Positions 1 through 8,425 of a stretch of DNA of 10,680 nt are shown one piece after another (within the stretch, counting starts at the first letter, position 1; each line of letters opens with the position of its first letter). The DNA comes from Gymnopus androsaceus JB14 (lineage: Eukaryota; Basidiomycota; Agaricomycetes; Agaricales; Omphalotaceae), in contig ML770119.1 of the NCBI GenBank assembly GCA_009733575.1, positions 1-10,680 on the forward strand, read 5' to 3'. Position numbers and translations under genes: made by a program. The notes under the pieces were generated by a model. The model searched no databases. It had not been told where the DNA came from and saw only the letters and a list, made by a program, of their open reading frames with translations.

Positions 1-416
1 GGATAAGGAAAATCAAACCAAACACACGACGCCACACTAAACGCCCGTCAATATTTAACAACAGTCACAAGTCACAAGAAGTAGCCCCCAACTAGAAAAG
101 ACAAATGTGCAATACTACATATGGTATCTAGAGTAAATACTCAATGAAGGTGAATCGGGAAAAAGATGGCACAATGAGCAGAAATCATTATCAATGTCTC
201 ATAGCTACCATATTTGGCAATCACATGACCTCAAAAGTCACATGAATGGAGGTAGGGTCCCTGGCCGAGGTTGAAAAAAAAATTCCAACCCCTGATACAA
301 CGTTTATTTTTCGGAGGCCCTTGATCCAGAATCCTCACAGCTGTTATGCCCATATATTATGTAAATGATATGAAAGATAACTACCACACAATACACATAT
401 AGTGACATGCACAGGG
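1..416. other. Intergenic, nothing recognised
   Basis: I see no supported gene, RNA or repeat here. The stretch is AT-rich with stops in all frames. The end near 395-416 weakly resembles the sequence just 3' of the main NACHT-WD40 gene (about 2185-2206), so the duplicated block may begin there. Confidence 0.5.
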
Positions 417-1213
417 AATGATGAGAATGAAAACAATTACCAGAAGTCATTGGCTAGAAAACTTTCAGTCCTCAATGCAATCACTCAATGCTCTCCATAG
501 ATACAGTCAAAAAAAGGTAATTGGGTGTGTTCCTTTTGGGAGATGATACATGTGTTCTGGGGCCTCCATAAAATTATGTGAAATTATGGAGGGATCAGAA
601 TAACATTAGGTGGTGAATTGGGCAACTTGATCCAGCCATTTTGGGAGAGAGACCAGTTATGGTGTGCTAAAACAGAGATTAGAAGCAAATGATTGGCTGA
701 ACAAAAGCATCTACCTTGAGATGATTGAGGATTGTAATGATCTTGAGGGACCATATTAATTGGGACCCCCCAAGTGGTTCTGAAGGTGGGCAAGGAATTG
801 ACCATGGACCCATATATGGTATTGTTGGGGGCATGTCTGACTAAATGGTCATGACCTTGCAGCTGAACCCCAGTAGTGGTATCCCAGATCCTCACTTTTT
901 TTTCAGTAGCACAGCCAAGACCACAAAATCCTTGGTCCATTAGGTGAACAGGCCATTGAAAAGACTGTATCATCATGACCATGCATTGGATCACCAATCT
1001 GAGCACCAGTATTAGCATCCCAGATCCTCACTGTTTTGTCAGAAGAGCCAGACGCAATCCTGGTTCCATCAGGTGAAAAGGCCACTGAAAAAACTGTATC
1101 TCTGACCATGCAGTGGATCACCAATCTGAACACCAGTATTAGCATCCCAGATCCTTGCTTTTTGTCTCAAGAGCCAGACACAATCCTGGTTCCATCAGGT
1201 TAAAAGGCCACTG
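417..1213 (-). pseudogene. Truncated, frameshifted copy of the NACHT-WD40 gene 3' end
   Basis: Read on the minus strand, this block matches the last blades, C-terminal tail and 3' flank of the main gene (about 2206 upward). Blades are recognisable by [23 protein letters not shown] and [13 protein letters not shown]. The tail keeps [14 protein letters not shown] and NGWIKLPN. The 48-nt intron of the tail is present at 714-667 and is base-for-base identical to its counterpart at 2506-2459. The copy is broken. The first blade has TAA in place of the serine codon after VAF. A frameshift separates the blades from the TEKKVRIWD segment, and a 1-nt deletion near 500 shifts the last residues. It starts abruptly at the beginning of a blade at 1213, where copia-like sequence begins. 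I see no NACHT portion, so it is not a functional gene. An antisense or chimeric transcript cannot be excluded from sequence. Confidence 0.85.
667..714 (-). other. Conserved 48-nt intron in the pseudogene
   Basis: GTAGAT donor, TTCTAAT branch-like site and TTTTAG acceptor. All 48 bases equal the intron at 2506-2459 of the main gene, although nearby exon sequence differs. Confidence 0.75.
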
Positions 1214-1214
1214 A

Positions 1215-1560
1215 TATGATTGTTTTGGAACATATGCTTAATGTAAGCATAATTGAGTTGACCTAGGAAGCAATGGGCTTCATAATAGAGATGCCAATCT
1301 GTTGATCTTAGTTGGATAGGCATGTTCCCATGATGGGATCTGGTATAGTCCATTTGTCTTTGGGATAACTCCAATGAGTTTCCCCTGGGTGATCTTTGAT
1401 TGTCATTCTGCTGTTAGTGGTATGGATGGATAACCATCATTGTCAAGTTTTCCCAATGAAATAAGTGTGTTGAGAGTACCTGGGTATCAAAGGGTGTTGT
1501 GGAGCTTCAATGTTCTTATTTCTTTTCCACCTATGGAAAGATCAATATGGTGTACCAGAA
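1215..1560 (-). mobile_element. Ty1/copia Pol remnant (end of protease / gag-pre-integrase region)
   Basis: Minus-strand translation in shifting frames gives EIRTLKLHNTLYTPGTLNTL, then ISLGKLDNDGY, then NSRMTIKDHPGE in another frame, then IGVIPKTNGLYQIPSWEHAY and PTKINRLASLL, and finally LNYAYIKHMFQNNHI. This order (a beta-strand ending in a leucine/valine-rich 'L.NTLY.P...NLIS.G.LD..GY' block, then 'MTI.D..G..IG.I.KTNGLY', then a GHLNY-like block) is that of the copia segment between protease and integrase. Several frameshifts and stops make it non-coding. I find no reverse transcriptase, integrase or LTR in the window, so only this fragment is called. Its downstream end joins the truncated WD40 copy directly at about 1213-1215. 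Confidence 0.7.
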
Positions 1561-2255
1561 ACATTTGCCATGAAAGTTTCCGCATTAATGGCCTGGATAA
1601 CTTGTGTTGGAATCTCCCTTTGATTCCTGAGTTTTTTCAATGAGTGGTGTCATGTGGGTAGAGCATCTCATTTGTCTCCCTTCAGGGCTTAGGGTCTCCT
1701 TATTACTGATTCTACTATCTCTAGTCATCCGACTAGTCGCCCATATACATATTCAATTGCGGATCATGCCCACCTGGTCCATTAACTAGGCTATTTCATG
1801 TACACTACATGCAACCCCAAGACCTCCAACCCCAGTCTTACAATATACACACACCCAATGGATCATAAGTGTATATTTGAGTCTGCCTACCTTGGAAGTC
1901 CTAGTGGATCTTTAGCTTGAAAGGAATAACTACAGAGTAAAGGTATTTCACTCAAAGTATGCACGGTTCCCAACCATAAGAATTGCATCATTGTGGCAAT
2001 AATCTATGCCAGGCTCTACTTTATGCAAATCCTCATCAATTGGTGCTCAAAAAGAGAATGTGAGTCCTGTTTTTGATTCAACTTGTTTTGCTCAGCCTGG
2101 AGTGTACCATCCTTAAAGTTGTTATTTGCTTTAATGCTTATAGTGATATATGTATACAAGATTAAATAGAACTAGTGTACAATGCAGACATAGTGGTATT
2201 TATGGCGAATGATAACAATGAAATTGATTCAAAGAAGTCATTGGCTGGAAAACTT
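1561..2255. other. Intergenic spacer downstream of the NACHT-WD40 gene
   Basis: No gene is supported. It may include more of the decayed copia element, but I could not recognise protease, zinc-knuckle or LTR motifs. The part from about 2206 to 2255 is 3' flank of the main gene and is shared with the pseudogene at 417-480. AT-rich stretches near 2140-2170 could supply polyadenylation signals, but I see no decisive site. Confidence 0.4.
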
Positions 2256-5200
2256 TCAGTCCCCCATGCAATCACTCCAATGCTCTCCATAGACACAGTC
2301 CAAAAAGGATAATTGGGTGTATCCCTTTTGGGAGATGATACATGTGTTCTGAGGCCTCCATAAAAGTTTGTGAAATTGTGGAGGAATCCAAATAACATTG
2401 AATGGTGAATTGGGCAACTTGATCCAGCCATTTGGGGAGAGAGACCAGTTATGGTGTGCTAAAACAGAGATTAGAAGCAAATGATTGGCTGAACAAAAGC
2501 ATCTACCTTGAGATGATTGAGGATTGCAATGATCTTGAGGGACCATATTAATTGGGAACCCCTGAGTGGTTCTGAAGGTGGGCAAGGAATTGACCATGGA
2601 CCCATATATGGTATTGTTGGGGGCATGTCTGACTAAATGGTCATGACCTTGCAGCTGAACCCCAGTAGTGGTATCCCAGATCCTCACTATGTTGTCTTCA
2701 GAGCCTGATGGAATCCTTGTTCCATTAGGTGAACAGGCTATTGAAAAGACTGTATCATCATGACCATGCAGTGGATCACCAATCTGAGCACCAGTATTAG
2801 CATCCCAGATCCTCACTGTTTTTTCATCAGAGCCAGACACAATCCTGGTTCCATCAGGTGAAAAGGCCACTGAATTGACTGAATTATCATGATCATGCAG
2901 TGGATCAACAATCTGAGCACTAGTATTAGCATCCCAGATCCTCACTGTTTTGTCAGAAGAGCCAGACACAATCCTGGTTCCATCAGGTGAAAAGGCCACT
3001 GAACTGACCCATTGATCATGACCATGCAGTGGATCACCAATCTGATCACCAGTATTAGCATCCCAGATCCTCACTGTTTTGTCTCCAGAGCCAGACACAA
3101 TCCTGGTTCCATCGGGTGAAAAGGCCACTGAACTGACCCAATTATCATGACCATGCAGTGGATCACCAATCTGAGCACCAGTATTAGCATCCCAGATCCT
3201 CACTGTTTTGTCATCAGAGCCAGACACAATCCTGGTTCCATCAGGTGAAAAGGCCACTGAATTGACTGAATTATCATGATCATACAGTGGATTGACTGAA
3301 TTATCATGATCATGCAGTGGATCAACTGAATTATCATGACCAAGCAGTGGATCACCAATCTGAGCACCAGTATTAGCATCCCAGATCCTCACTGTTTTGT
3401 CTCCAGAGCCAGACACAATCCTGGTTCCATCAGGTGAAAAGGCCACTGAATTAACTGAATTATCATGATCATGCAGTGGATCACCAATCTGAGCACCAGT
3501 ATTAGCATCCCAGATCCTCACTGTTTTGTCATCAGAGCCAGACACAATCCTGGTTCCATCAGGTGAAAAGGCCACTGAATTGACTGAATTATCTTGATCA
3601 TGCAGTGGATTGACTGAATTATCATGACCATGCAGTGGATCACCAATCTGAGCACCAGTATTAGCATCCCAGATCCTCACTGTTTTGTCTCCAGAGCCAG
3701 ACACTATCCTGGTTCCATCATGTGAAAAGGCCACTGAACTGACCCATTGATCATGACCATGCAGTGGATCACCAATCTGAGCACCAGTATTAGCATCCCA
3801 AATCCTCACTGTTTTGTCAGAAGAGCCAGACACAATCCTGGTTCCATCAGGTGAAAAGGCCACTGAATTGACTGAATTATCATGACCATGCAGTGGATCA
3901 CCAATCTGAGCACTAGTATTAGCATCCCAGATCTTCACTGTTTTGTCATCAGAGCCAGACACAATCCTGGTTCCATCAGGTGAAAAGGCCACTGAACTGA
4001 CCCAATCATCATGACCATGCAGTGGATCACCAATCTGAGCACCAGTATTAGCATCCCAGATCCTCACTGTTTTGTCTCCAGAGCCAGACACAATCCTGGT
4101 TCCATCAGGTGAAAAGGCCACTGAACTGACCCGTTGATCATGACCATGCAGTGGATCACCAATCTGAGCACCAGTATTAGCATCCCAGATCCTCACTGTT
4201 TTGTCATCAGAGCCAGACACAATCCTGGTTCCATCAGGTGAAAAGGCCACTGATCTGACCCAATGATCATGACCATGCAGTGGATCACCAATCTGAGCAC
4301 CAGTATTAGCATCCCAGATCCTCACTGTTTTGTCAGAAGAGCCAGACACAATCCTGGTTCCATCAGGTGAAAAGGCCACTGAATTGACTGGACGATCATG
4401 ACCATGCAGTGGATCACCAATCTGAGCACCAGTATTAGCATCCCAGATCCTCACTTTTTTTTCAGTAGAGCCAGACACAATCCTGGTTCCATCAGGTGAA
4501 AAGGCTACTGAACTGACCCAATTATTATGACCATGCAGTGGATCACCAATCTGAGCACCAGTATTAGCATCCCAGATCCTCACTGTTTTGTCTCCAGAGC
4601 CAGACACAATCCTGGTTCCATCAGGTGAAAAGGCCACTGAACTGACCCGTTGACCATGACCATGCAGTGGATCACCAATCTGAGCACCAGTATTAGCATC
4701 CCAGATCCTCACTGTTTTGTCCCAAGAGCCAGACACAATCCTGGTTCCATCAGGTGAAAAGGCCACTGAACTGACCCATTGATCATGCCCCCTTAATATT
4801 GCAGTGTCAGGTTGATTTACTACTAAGTGTTCAACCCTTACAACACTTGTTAACTTGGGCATACATCCCACACTATTTGGCCAAAGAGGCATTATACTCA
4901 GATATAAGTGTGGTGTCCTCCCTTGTACTTCACCGCTCGAAAATTGCAATAGTAAATTCTGGAGGTACCTTATTATTGCCCTTACTTTTGATGCAGATTC
5001 AGAATTTCCCAATTTCTGTCAATATTTTAGTCTTTTACCAAACCAATCATATGAGCCTGTTTTACTGACCTCAATCATGGAAACCATAGCTTCTCCACAT
5101 TGTGACAATAGGCCCAATAAACTCATGGCTTCAAGCCAATATACTCCTTTTGCCTTCAGGAATTTTTCCAATCTTTCAATATTCTTCTGATGGATTTCAC

Positions 5201-7408
5201 ATTGGATGAAATGGTAGCTCCAAAACCGGCAACAATATTGAAGGGTTTCTCCTATGCATTCTTTGACTTTCTCATCAAACTTAGGTACATCCTTATCTGC
5301 TATGAATGAAGAAGGAAGGCTACAGATATTGAATCTTAGTTCATTCATTATGTTGAAACATCCATTAGTCAATTTCAGATGTTGAGCCTTGGGTTGATAT
5401 TTTGCCCCATCAACACCTTCCCCTCTTTCAAGAAACTGAGGAAAAGAGGCATGAAAGGAATAAATACAACTATCTTGGGTTGAAATGTAGAAGACTGCCT
5501 GCAGTTTCTCCATCAGATGTGTCACCACATCTGTTTCAATTCTCAAGAGCTTGGCTATAATATCACATGTCACTGGACATCCTGCAGCAATGATTGTATG
5601 CATGATGTTCCAATCTTCCTCTGCTTCTCCAGACCTCCTCTTTTTTGGAATGCCATTTTTAATAACTTCAACATAAAGTTGATCTAAATCCTCAAGGTTT
5701 TCACTCTTTTCCACAAATTCCTTGAGCCTCTTCTTCTGTCGTGATGGAATGTCTCCTTCCTTCACAAATTTAACCACAGTTGATGCATAAATGAAAAGTG
5801 CGCCAGAAAGATTTGCAAGCCTTTGCAGCTGCTCTTTTGAGGAAGGTATGCCACCCAGCTCCTCAGTGACATAAGTCAATATATCAGTCTCTACTTGACT
5901 TCTTTCAACCTCATGAAGAATAATTTTTCCTACTTCAAGGATTGACCCTGTCTTCAGTTGGCTCTCTGTGAGCATAAGCTGCTGAATTGCTTGTTCTGGC
6001 CGGCTAGTGAACAGAAATTTCAGTCCTGGAAATTCCTTTTCCTGGATTGCCAATATGAGAGGTTTGAGGACCAAATATACACCCTCACATTCATCCAAAG
6101 CATCTATAACTATAAGTGGAATATGTGCCTACATATTTCCAGACTTGGTGACAGCTCTCCAAGGCTCAATCAAGAGTGTTTTAACTTGATAATCTGGCTT
6201 CTTTGAAGCTGGATCAAGATCTTCACACAAAACACTTGCAAGTGACATGGCAAATGTTTTAGAGAAGCCTGCCAGCTGGTATGCCAAGGTGGGGATAATT
6301 AGTCGGTAATCCCTGCACTCAGGAATCTGCCTAGAGCAGAAGAAAGTTCCAGCAAGAACTTTTTTTTTCTTAAGAATCTCACAGATTGACATTGCAATTG
6401 TGCTTTTTCCTGTGCCAGCCATGCCCCAAATCCAATAGGCTGATGGCATACTTTCAGGCTCAGAACTTATTGCCCATTTCTCAATGTCAGCAAGGATGTT
6501 TTTCCTTGTACCTGGGCAGCACAACCTCCTAGTAAGATTGAGACCCATGTCTGCATCATGGTAAGCCTGAGTTGAGCGTTTCATTTGTCCCAAAACAACT
6601 TCCTGTTCTCAGAGTACAAAATTTAGTGAATCTTATCGGTTTTGCTAATCTCACCTTGAGGATTTCTGCAGTGTTTCTCTCTGCAGAAAATAGAACCTCA
6701 ATCTGCAAATTTGATGAGCTAAAAGCAGGTAGCTTCAGAGATAGAGATGTTACCTTGCATTGCTCGTATGCATCTTGAACTTTGGTTTTGAATTCTTGAA
6801 TCCTTCCAGTAATGTGTTCAGACCGAACTGTCCTTTTGAAGAGATCACTGCTTTGTTGCTGTTTGACCTCTTGGTCAATAGCATTCAAATGACTGTAAAG
6901 TGTTTTAACACATTAATTTATTTTAGTAACTGCTGTTGACCTACTAAATCAAGACTTGGACAGCCTGCTTAGATGAGCCCAGGTTTTCTTGAGACAGGTA
7001 TGGCTCCAGAAATCTGGTCCGGACAGTGAAATCCTTGGCCAAACTTTGCAGCTCCTCAGTGTTTCCTGTTACACTCTGTAAAAATGATTGTGTCAACCAT
7101 CAATAGAATATGAAAGATGACAATCAGACCTTATAAATATTCAAACATTCACATATTCCACCTACGGCAGCCTGCAAAGGTGGAAGCGGTGCCGATGCCT
7201 CTTTTAACACTTTTAGAGCAGTATCAAGAGTGTCCAGAACAGTAGCTCCGATATCTTGTGTGGGATGATTCCCCGCTGCAGAGTTTGCAATCGAAGTAGG
7301 ATCTGGAGTTATGGCCCGACTTGGCATAGGTGTAGCATTGCGACTTCTGTCTTTGTTACGCTTCAAGAATCTAGGAAGACAAATTCCGAGACAACTGTTT
7401 TGATCCAT
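2256..7408 (-). CDS. NACHT-WD40 STAND (NLR-like) protein gene, multi-exon, with one in-frame TAG
   Basis: Proposed exons (minus): 7408-7130, 7075-6996, 6892-6754, 6702-6655, 6602-5070 (or split at 6186/6128), 5015-2507 and 2458-2256. With the split the protein is about 1577 aa. The ATG at 7408 is the first in frame after an upstream stop. Order: helical N-terminus (about 1-200, with [18 protein letters not shown]); Walker [10 protein letters not shown] (about 242-250); FFCSR; Walker [16 protein letters not shown]; helical middle region; [13 protein letters not shown]; 16 WD40 blades (about 750-1463); tail with NGWIKLPN and IWIPP. Fungal STAND proteins of this build (Podospora HET-E/HET-D/HET-R) are ATP-switched sensors in which WD40 repeats detect non-self and the N-terminus triggers cell death; that role here is inference. 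The oddity is TAG at 6131-6129. If it is a true nonsense codon, only about 339 aa are made and the locus is a null allele or pseudogene. Exon 2/3 joining is the least certain. Confidence 0.8.
2459..2506 (-). other. Last intron of the NACHT-WD40 gene (48 nt)
   Basis: GTAGAT donor after ..NPQSSQ, TTCTAAT branch-like site and TTTTAG acceptor before AHHNWSL. Phase 1. It has no in-frame stop, so retention would add 16 residues. It is shared unchanged with the pseudogene copy. Confidence 0.75.
3261..3350 (-). repeat. Three tandem 30-bp units inside the WD40 array
   Basis: Three 30-bp repeats (3261-3290, 3291-3320, 3321-3350) encode HDNSVNPLY / [13 protein letters not shown] decapeptides between blades 11 and 12. 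Two of the three are extra to the normal blade. 30 bp keeps frame. Confidence 0.9.
3579..3638 (-). repeat. Two tandem 30-bp units inside the WD40 array
   Basis: Units 3579-3608 and 3609-3638 encode [14 protein letters not shown] decapeptides between blades 9 and 10. One of the two is extra relative to a standard blade. Confidence 0.85.
5016..5069 (-). other. Intron before the WD40 exon (54 nt)
   Basis: GTCAGT donor after ..AMVSMIE, GACTAAAAT branch-like site, TTGACAG acceptor before [14 protein letters not shown], phase 0. It removes an in-frame TGA and gives a natural junction between the middle region and the WD40 part. Confidence 0.85.
6129..6185 (-). other. In-frame TAG, or optional 57-nt intron ending in that TAG
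   Basis: TAG (6131-6129) follows ..VTKSGNM and precedes [13 protein letters not shown] in one unbroken frame. A 57-nt phase-0 intron (GTTAAA..TATGTAG) would use this TAG as its acceptor and restore the frame. That would delete [12 protein letters not shown], a segment normally present just before Walker B in this family. The conserved segment argues for a nonsense mutation; the neat phase and length argue for splicing. Confidence 0.55.
6603..6654 (-). other. Intron 4 of the NACHT-WD40 gene (52 nt)
   Basis: GTGAGA donor after ..TAEILK and GAACAG acceptor before [10 protein letters not shown]. Phase 0; 52 nt is not a multiple of three, so retention shifts frame. It isolates a 48-nt micro-exon (6702-6655). 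Confidence 0.75.
6703..6753 (-). other. Intron 3 of the NACHT-WD40 gene (51 nt)
   Basis: GTAACA donor after ..DAYEQCK and TTTGCAG acceptor before [16 protein letters not shown]. Phase 0 and without stops, so retention would insert 17 residues. Splicing fits the family's usual spacing better. Confidence 0.6.
6893..6995 (-). other. Intron 2 of the NACHT-WD40 gene (103 nt, uncertain)
   Basis: The acceptor TTTACAG and the open frame after it ([13 protein letters not shown]) are convincing. The only donor I found that restores frame is GTCTCA after ..RFLEPY, which makes this intron about twice as long as the others. A nearer donor would give a frameshift. Confidence 0.4.
7076..7129 (-). other. 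Intron 1 of the NACHT-WD40 gene (54 nt)
   Basis: GTCTGA donor after the AAG of ..LNIYK, TTTTTACAG acceptor, phase 0. It contains an in-frame TGA. The next exon reads [16 protein letters not shown], which continues the N-terminal helical domain. Confidence 0.75.
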
Positions 7409-7541
7409 AGCAATTTTTGTGTGTTGCAGGGAGATAGATGATGGGGGTCGCAAACGATTCTGGAACAAACAGCATTCATCTTATGTAGTGACATGTGCTT
7501 GGACATGTGTATGTTAAAGTTCAGTCGTAGAAGCGCGAAGT
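7409..7541 (-). promoter_or_regulatory. 5' flank of the NACHT-WD40 gene (promoter region by position only)
   Basis: This lies directly upstream of the ATG at 7408, whose context (GCTATGG) is favourable. An in-frame TAA just upstream limits the start. I see no clear TATA box or other named element. CG dinucleotides are frequent here, unlike in the gene body. Confidence 0.3.
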
Positions 7542-7847
7542 GTGTCGTTGCGGTCTGGTGTACACGATATTGGACTGCAAGAGCCTAATTGGTTCCACTT
7601 TCCCTTGCCGCAGCCAGGTTCACACCCGAAATCGATCCGTCTTTGTCACCAATTAACTTCCATATCTCAGCGTTCACCATCTTTTCGTCGTCGATGTCCG
7701 CAGGAAGAATCTGGTGAAGATCGAGAAGGATCGATGTTGAAGATGAAGACTCTATTTGATCTCATACTGCGACCTGCTCTTCTATGTTCTGGAACCATAA
7801 CATACGAACGATTTCCAACCATGTTACGCTTTCTAGGACAATCGAAC
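7542..7847 (+). other. Unassigned open stretch interrupted by the hAT-like element
   Basis: A plus-strand frame is open here without a clear ATG at its beginning (internal ATGs include 7736 and 7821). It stops exactly at the TAG that begins the transposon. If the element and one target copy are removed, it runs on in frame into 8434-8592 (..FLGQSN then TISMVSSFSHLKK..), giving about 154 codons. I recognise no domain. The opposite strand is also open over about 7585-7770 with plausible-looking content (..DDEKMVNAEIWKLIGDKDG..), so the true coding strand, if any, is unclear. Confidence 0.2.
7840..7847. repeat. Left 8-bp target-site duplication (AATCGAAC)
   Basis: AATCGAAC directly precedes the left terminal inverted repeat and is repeated exactly at 8426-8433. 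Confidence 0.92.
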
Positions 7848-7864
7848 TAGGGCTCTTCACCGTA
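7848..7864 (+). repeat. Left terminal inverted repeat (17 bp)
   Basis: TAGGGCTCTTCACCGTA, an exact reverse complement of 8409-8425. Weaker similarity continues inward to about 7878 (..CATACGG). Confidence 0.92.
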
Positions 7865-8408
7865 CGTACCGCATACGGTACGGAGTTTTTTTCCGTATTA
7901 CGGTCGAATTTTTTGGGCTACGGTACGGTACGGGAAAAATACGGCCGTATACGGCGTATACGGACCATTTATATGCTCGGCATTAAACTCGGTATCCTAT
8001 TATTATATAATTTTTTAAATGTTTGAGATGACAATATAAAGCATGCACATGCCGCATATATTCGTATTTGGGACTTATACCGCTCAAATATTGAACAATA
8101 TTGAGCTTAGATGTGATTGTGACATAGTGTGACACAGATTTTGGTATGCAAAATACTTGCAAAATATTCTTCAAACATCTTGAAAAGATGTATTTAATGC
8201 TTAATTAAGATTATTGTGGCATTCACTCCAAATGAAAGCCAATAATTGGCCCAGAATTCACCCTGTCCGACTGTTTTTTCTAATTAGGCGCCGAGTCCCG
8301 TATTACGGCGTATACGGCGTATTTTTCCGTACCGTATACGGAAAGTTTCGAGCAGCTACGGTACGGAATTTCCCCGTACCGTACCGTCCGTATCCGTATG
8401 GGTACGGA

Positions 8409-8425
8409 TACGGTGAAGAGCCCTA
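8409..8425 (-). repeat. Right terminal inverted repeat (17 bp)
   Basis: Reverse complement of the left terminus with no mismatch over 17 bp. Confidence 0.92.

Larger units (their letters stand above)
2649..4790 (-). repeat. Tandem array of 16 near-identical WD40 blades (129-bp unit)
   Basis: Each blade follows [20 protein letters not shown], then [20 protein letters not shown] and PLH, 43 codons. Blades 1-15 differ almost only at residues 3-5 and 7 (for example DQW/S, GQR/S, NNW/S, DRP/N, DHW/R, DNS/N) and at the residue after SGS (W, G, T, S, D). Blade 16 ([15 protein letters not shown]) is divergent and ends the array. Synonymous sites are also nearly invariant, so the units have been homogenised by unequal crossing-over or gene conversion. 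Three extra 10-codon units interrupt the 43-codon rhythm. Copy number is expected to vary between strains. Confidence 0.95.
7848..8425. mobile_element. 578-bp non-autonomous hAT-like element (MITE)
   Basis: Perfect 17-bp terminal inverted repeats, TAGGGCTCTTCACCGTA at 7848-7864 and its complement at 8409-8425, sit inside a perfect 8-bp direct repeat (7840-7847 and 8426-8433). An 8-bp duplication and ends of the form TAGGG... are typical of the hAT superfamily. Both arms (7864-7970 and 8295-8416) are packed with TACGG/CCGTA words and the palindrome CCGTATACGG (7945-7954, 8332-8341), and together form a long imperfect inverted repeat. The middle (about 7980-8280) is AT-rich. No open frame inside resembles a transposase, so mobility would need a transposase supplied elsewhere. 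The exact duplication suggests a fairly recent insertion. Confidence 0.92.

Noticed and set aside
1440..1643. Plus-strand open frame of 67 codons
   Set aside because: It is antisense to recognisable copia sequence and shows no domain.
1561..2200. Further copia domains or an LTR
   Set aside because: I could not find protease DSG, zinc-knuckle or paired terminal repeats, so no call was made.
2649..4790. CRISPR-like regular repeats
   Set aside because: The repeat unit is an in-frame WD40 blade of 129 bp with no variable spacers, in a eukaryotic gene.
5016..5038. A 23-nt GTAAAA..GACAG intron removing the TGA before the WD40 exon
   Set aside because: Too short and shifts the frame. The 54-nt intron 5069-5016 with the GTCAGT donor is in phase and gives a natural junction.
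4799..5190. Two overlapping plus-strand open frames
   Set aside because: They lie opposite the coding exon that links the middle region to the WD40 array, which has clear family motifs.
7585..7770. Minus-strand coding piece (..DDEKMVNAEIWKLIGDKDG..)
   Set aside because: Composition looks protein-like, but there is no recognised family, no clear start or splice sites, and the other strand is open too. Kept only as a note.
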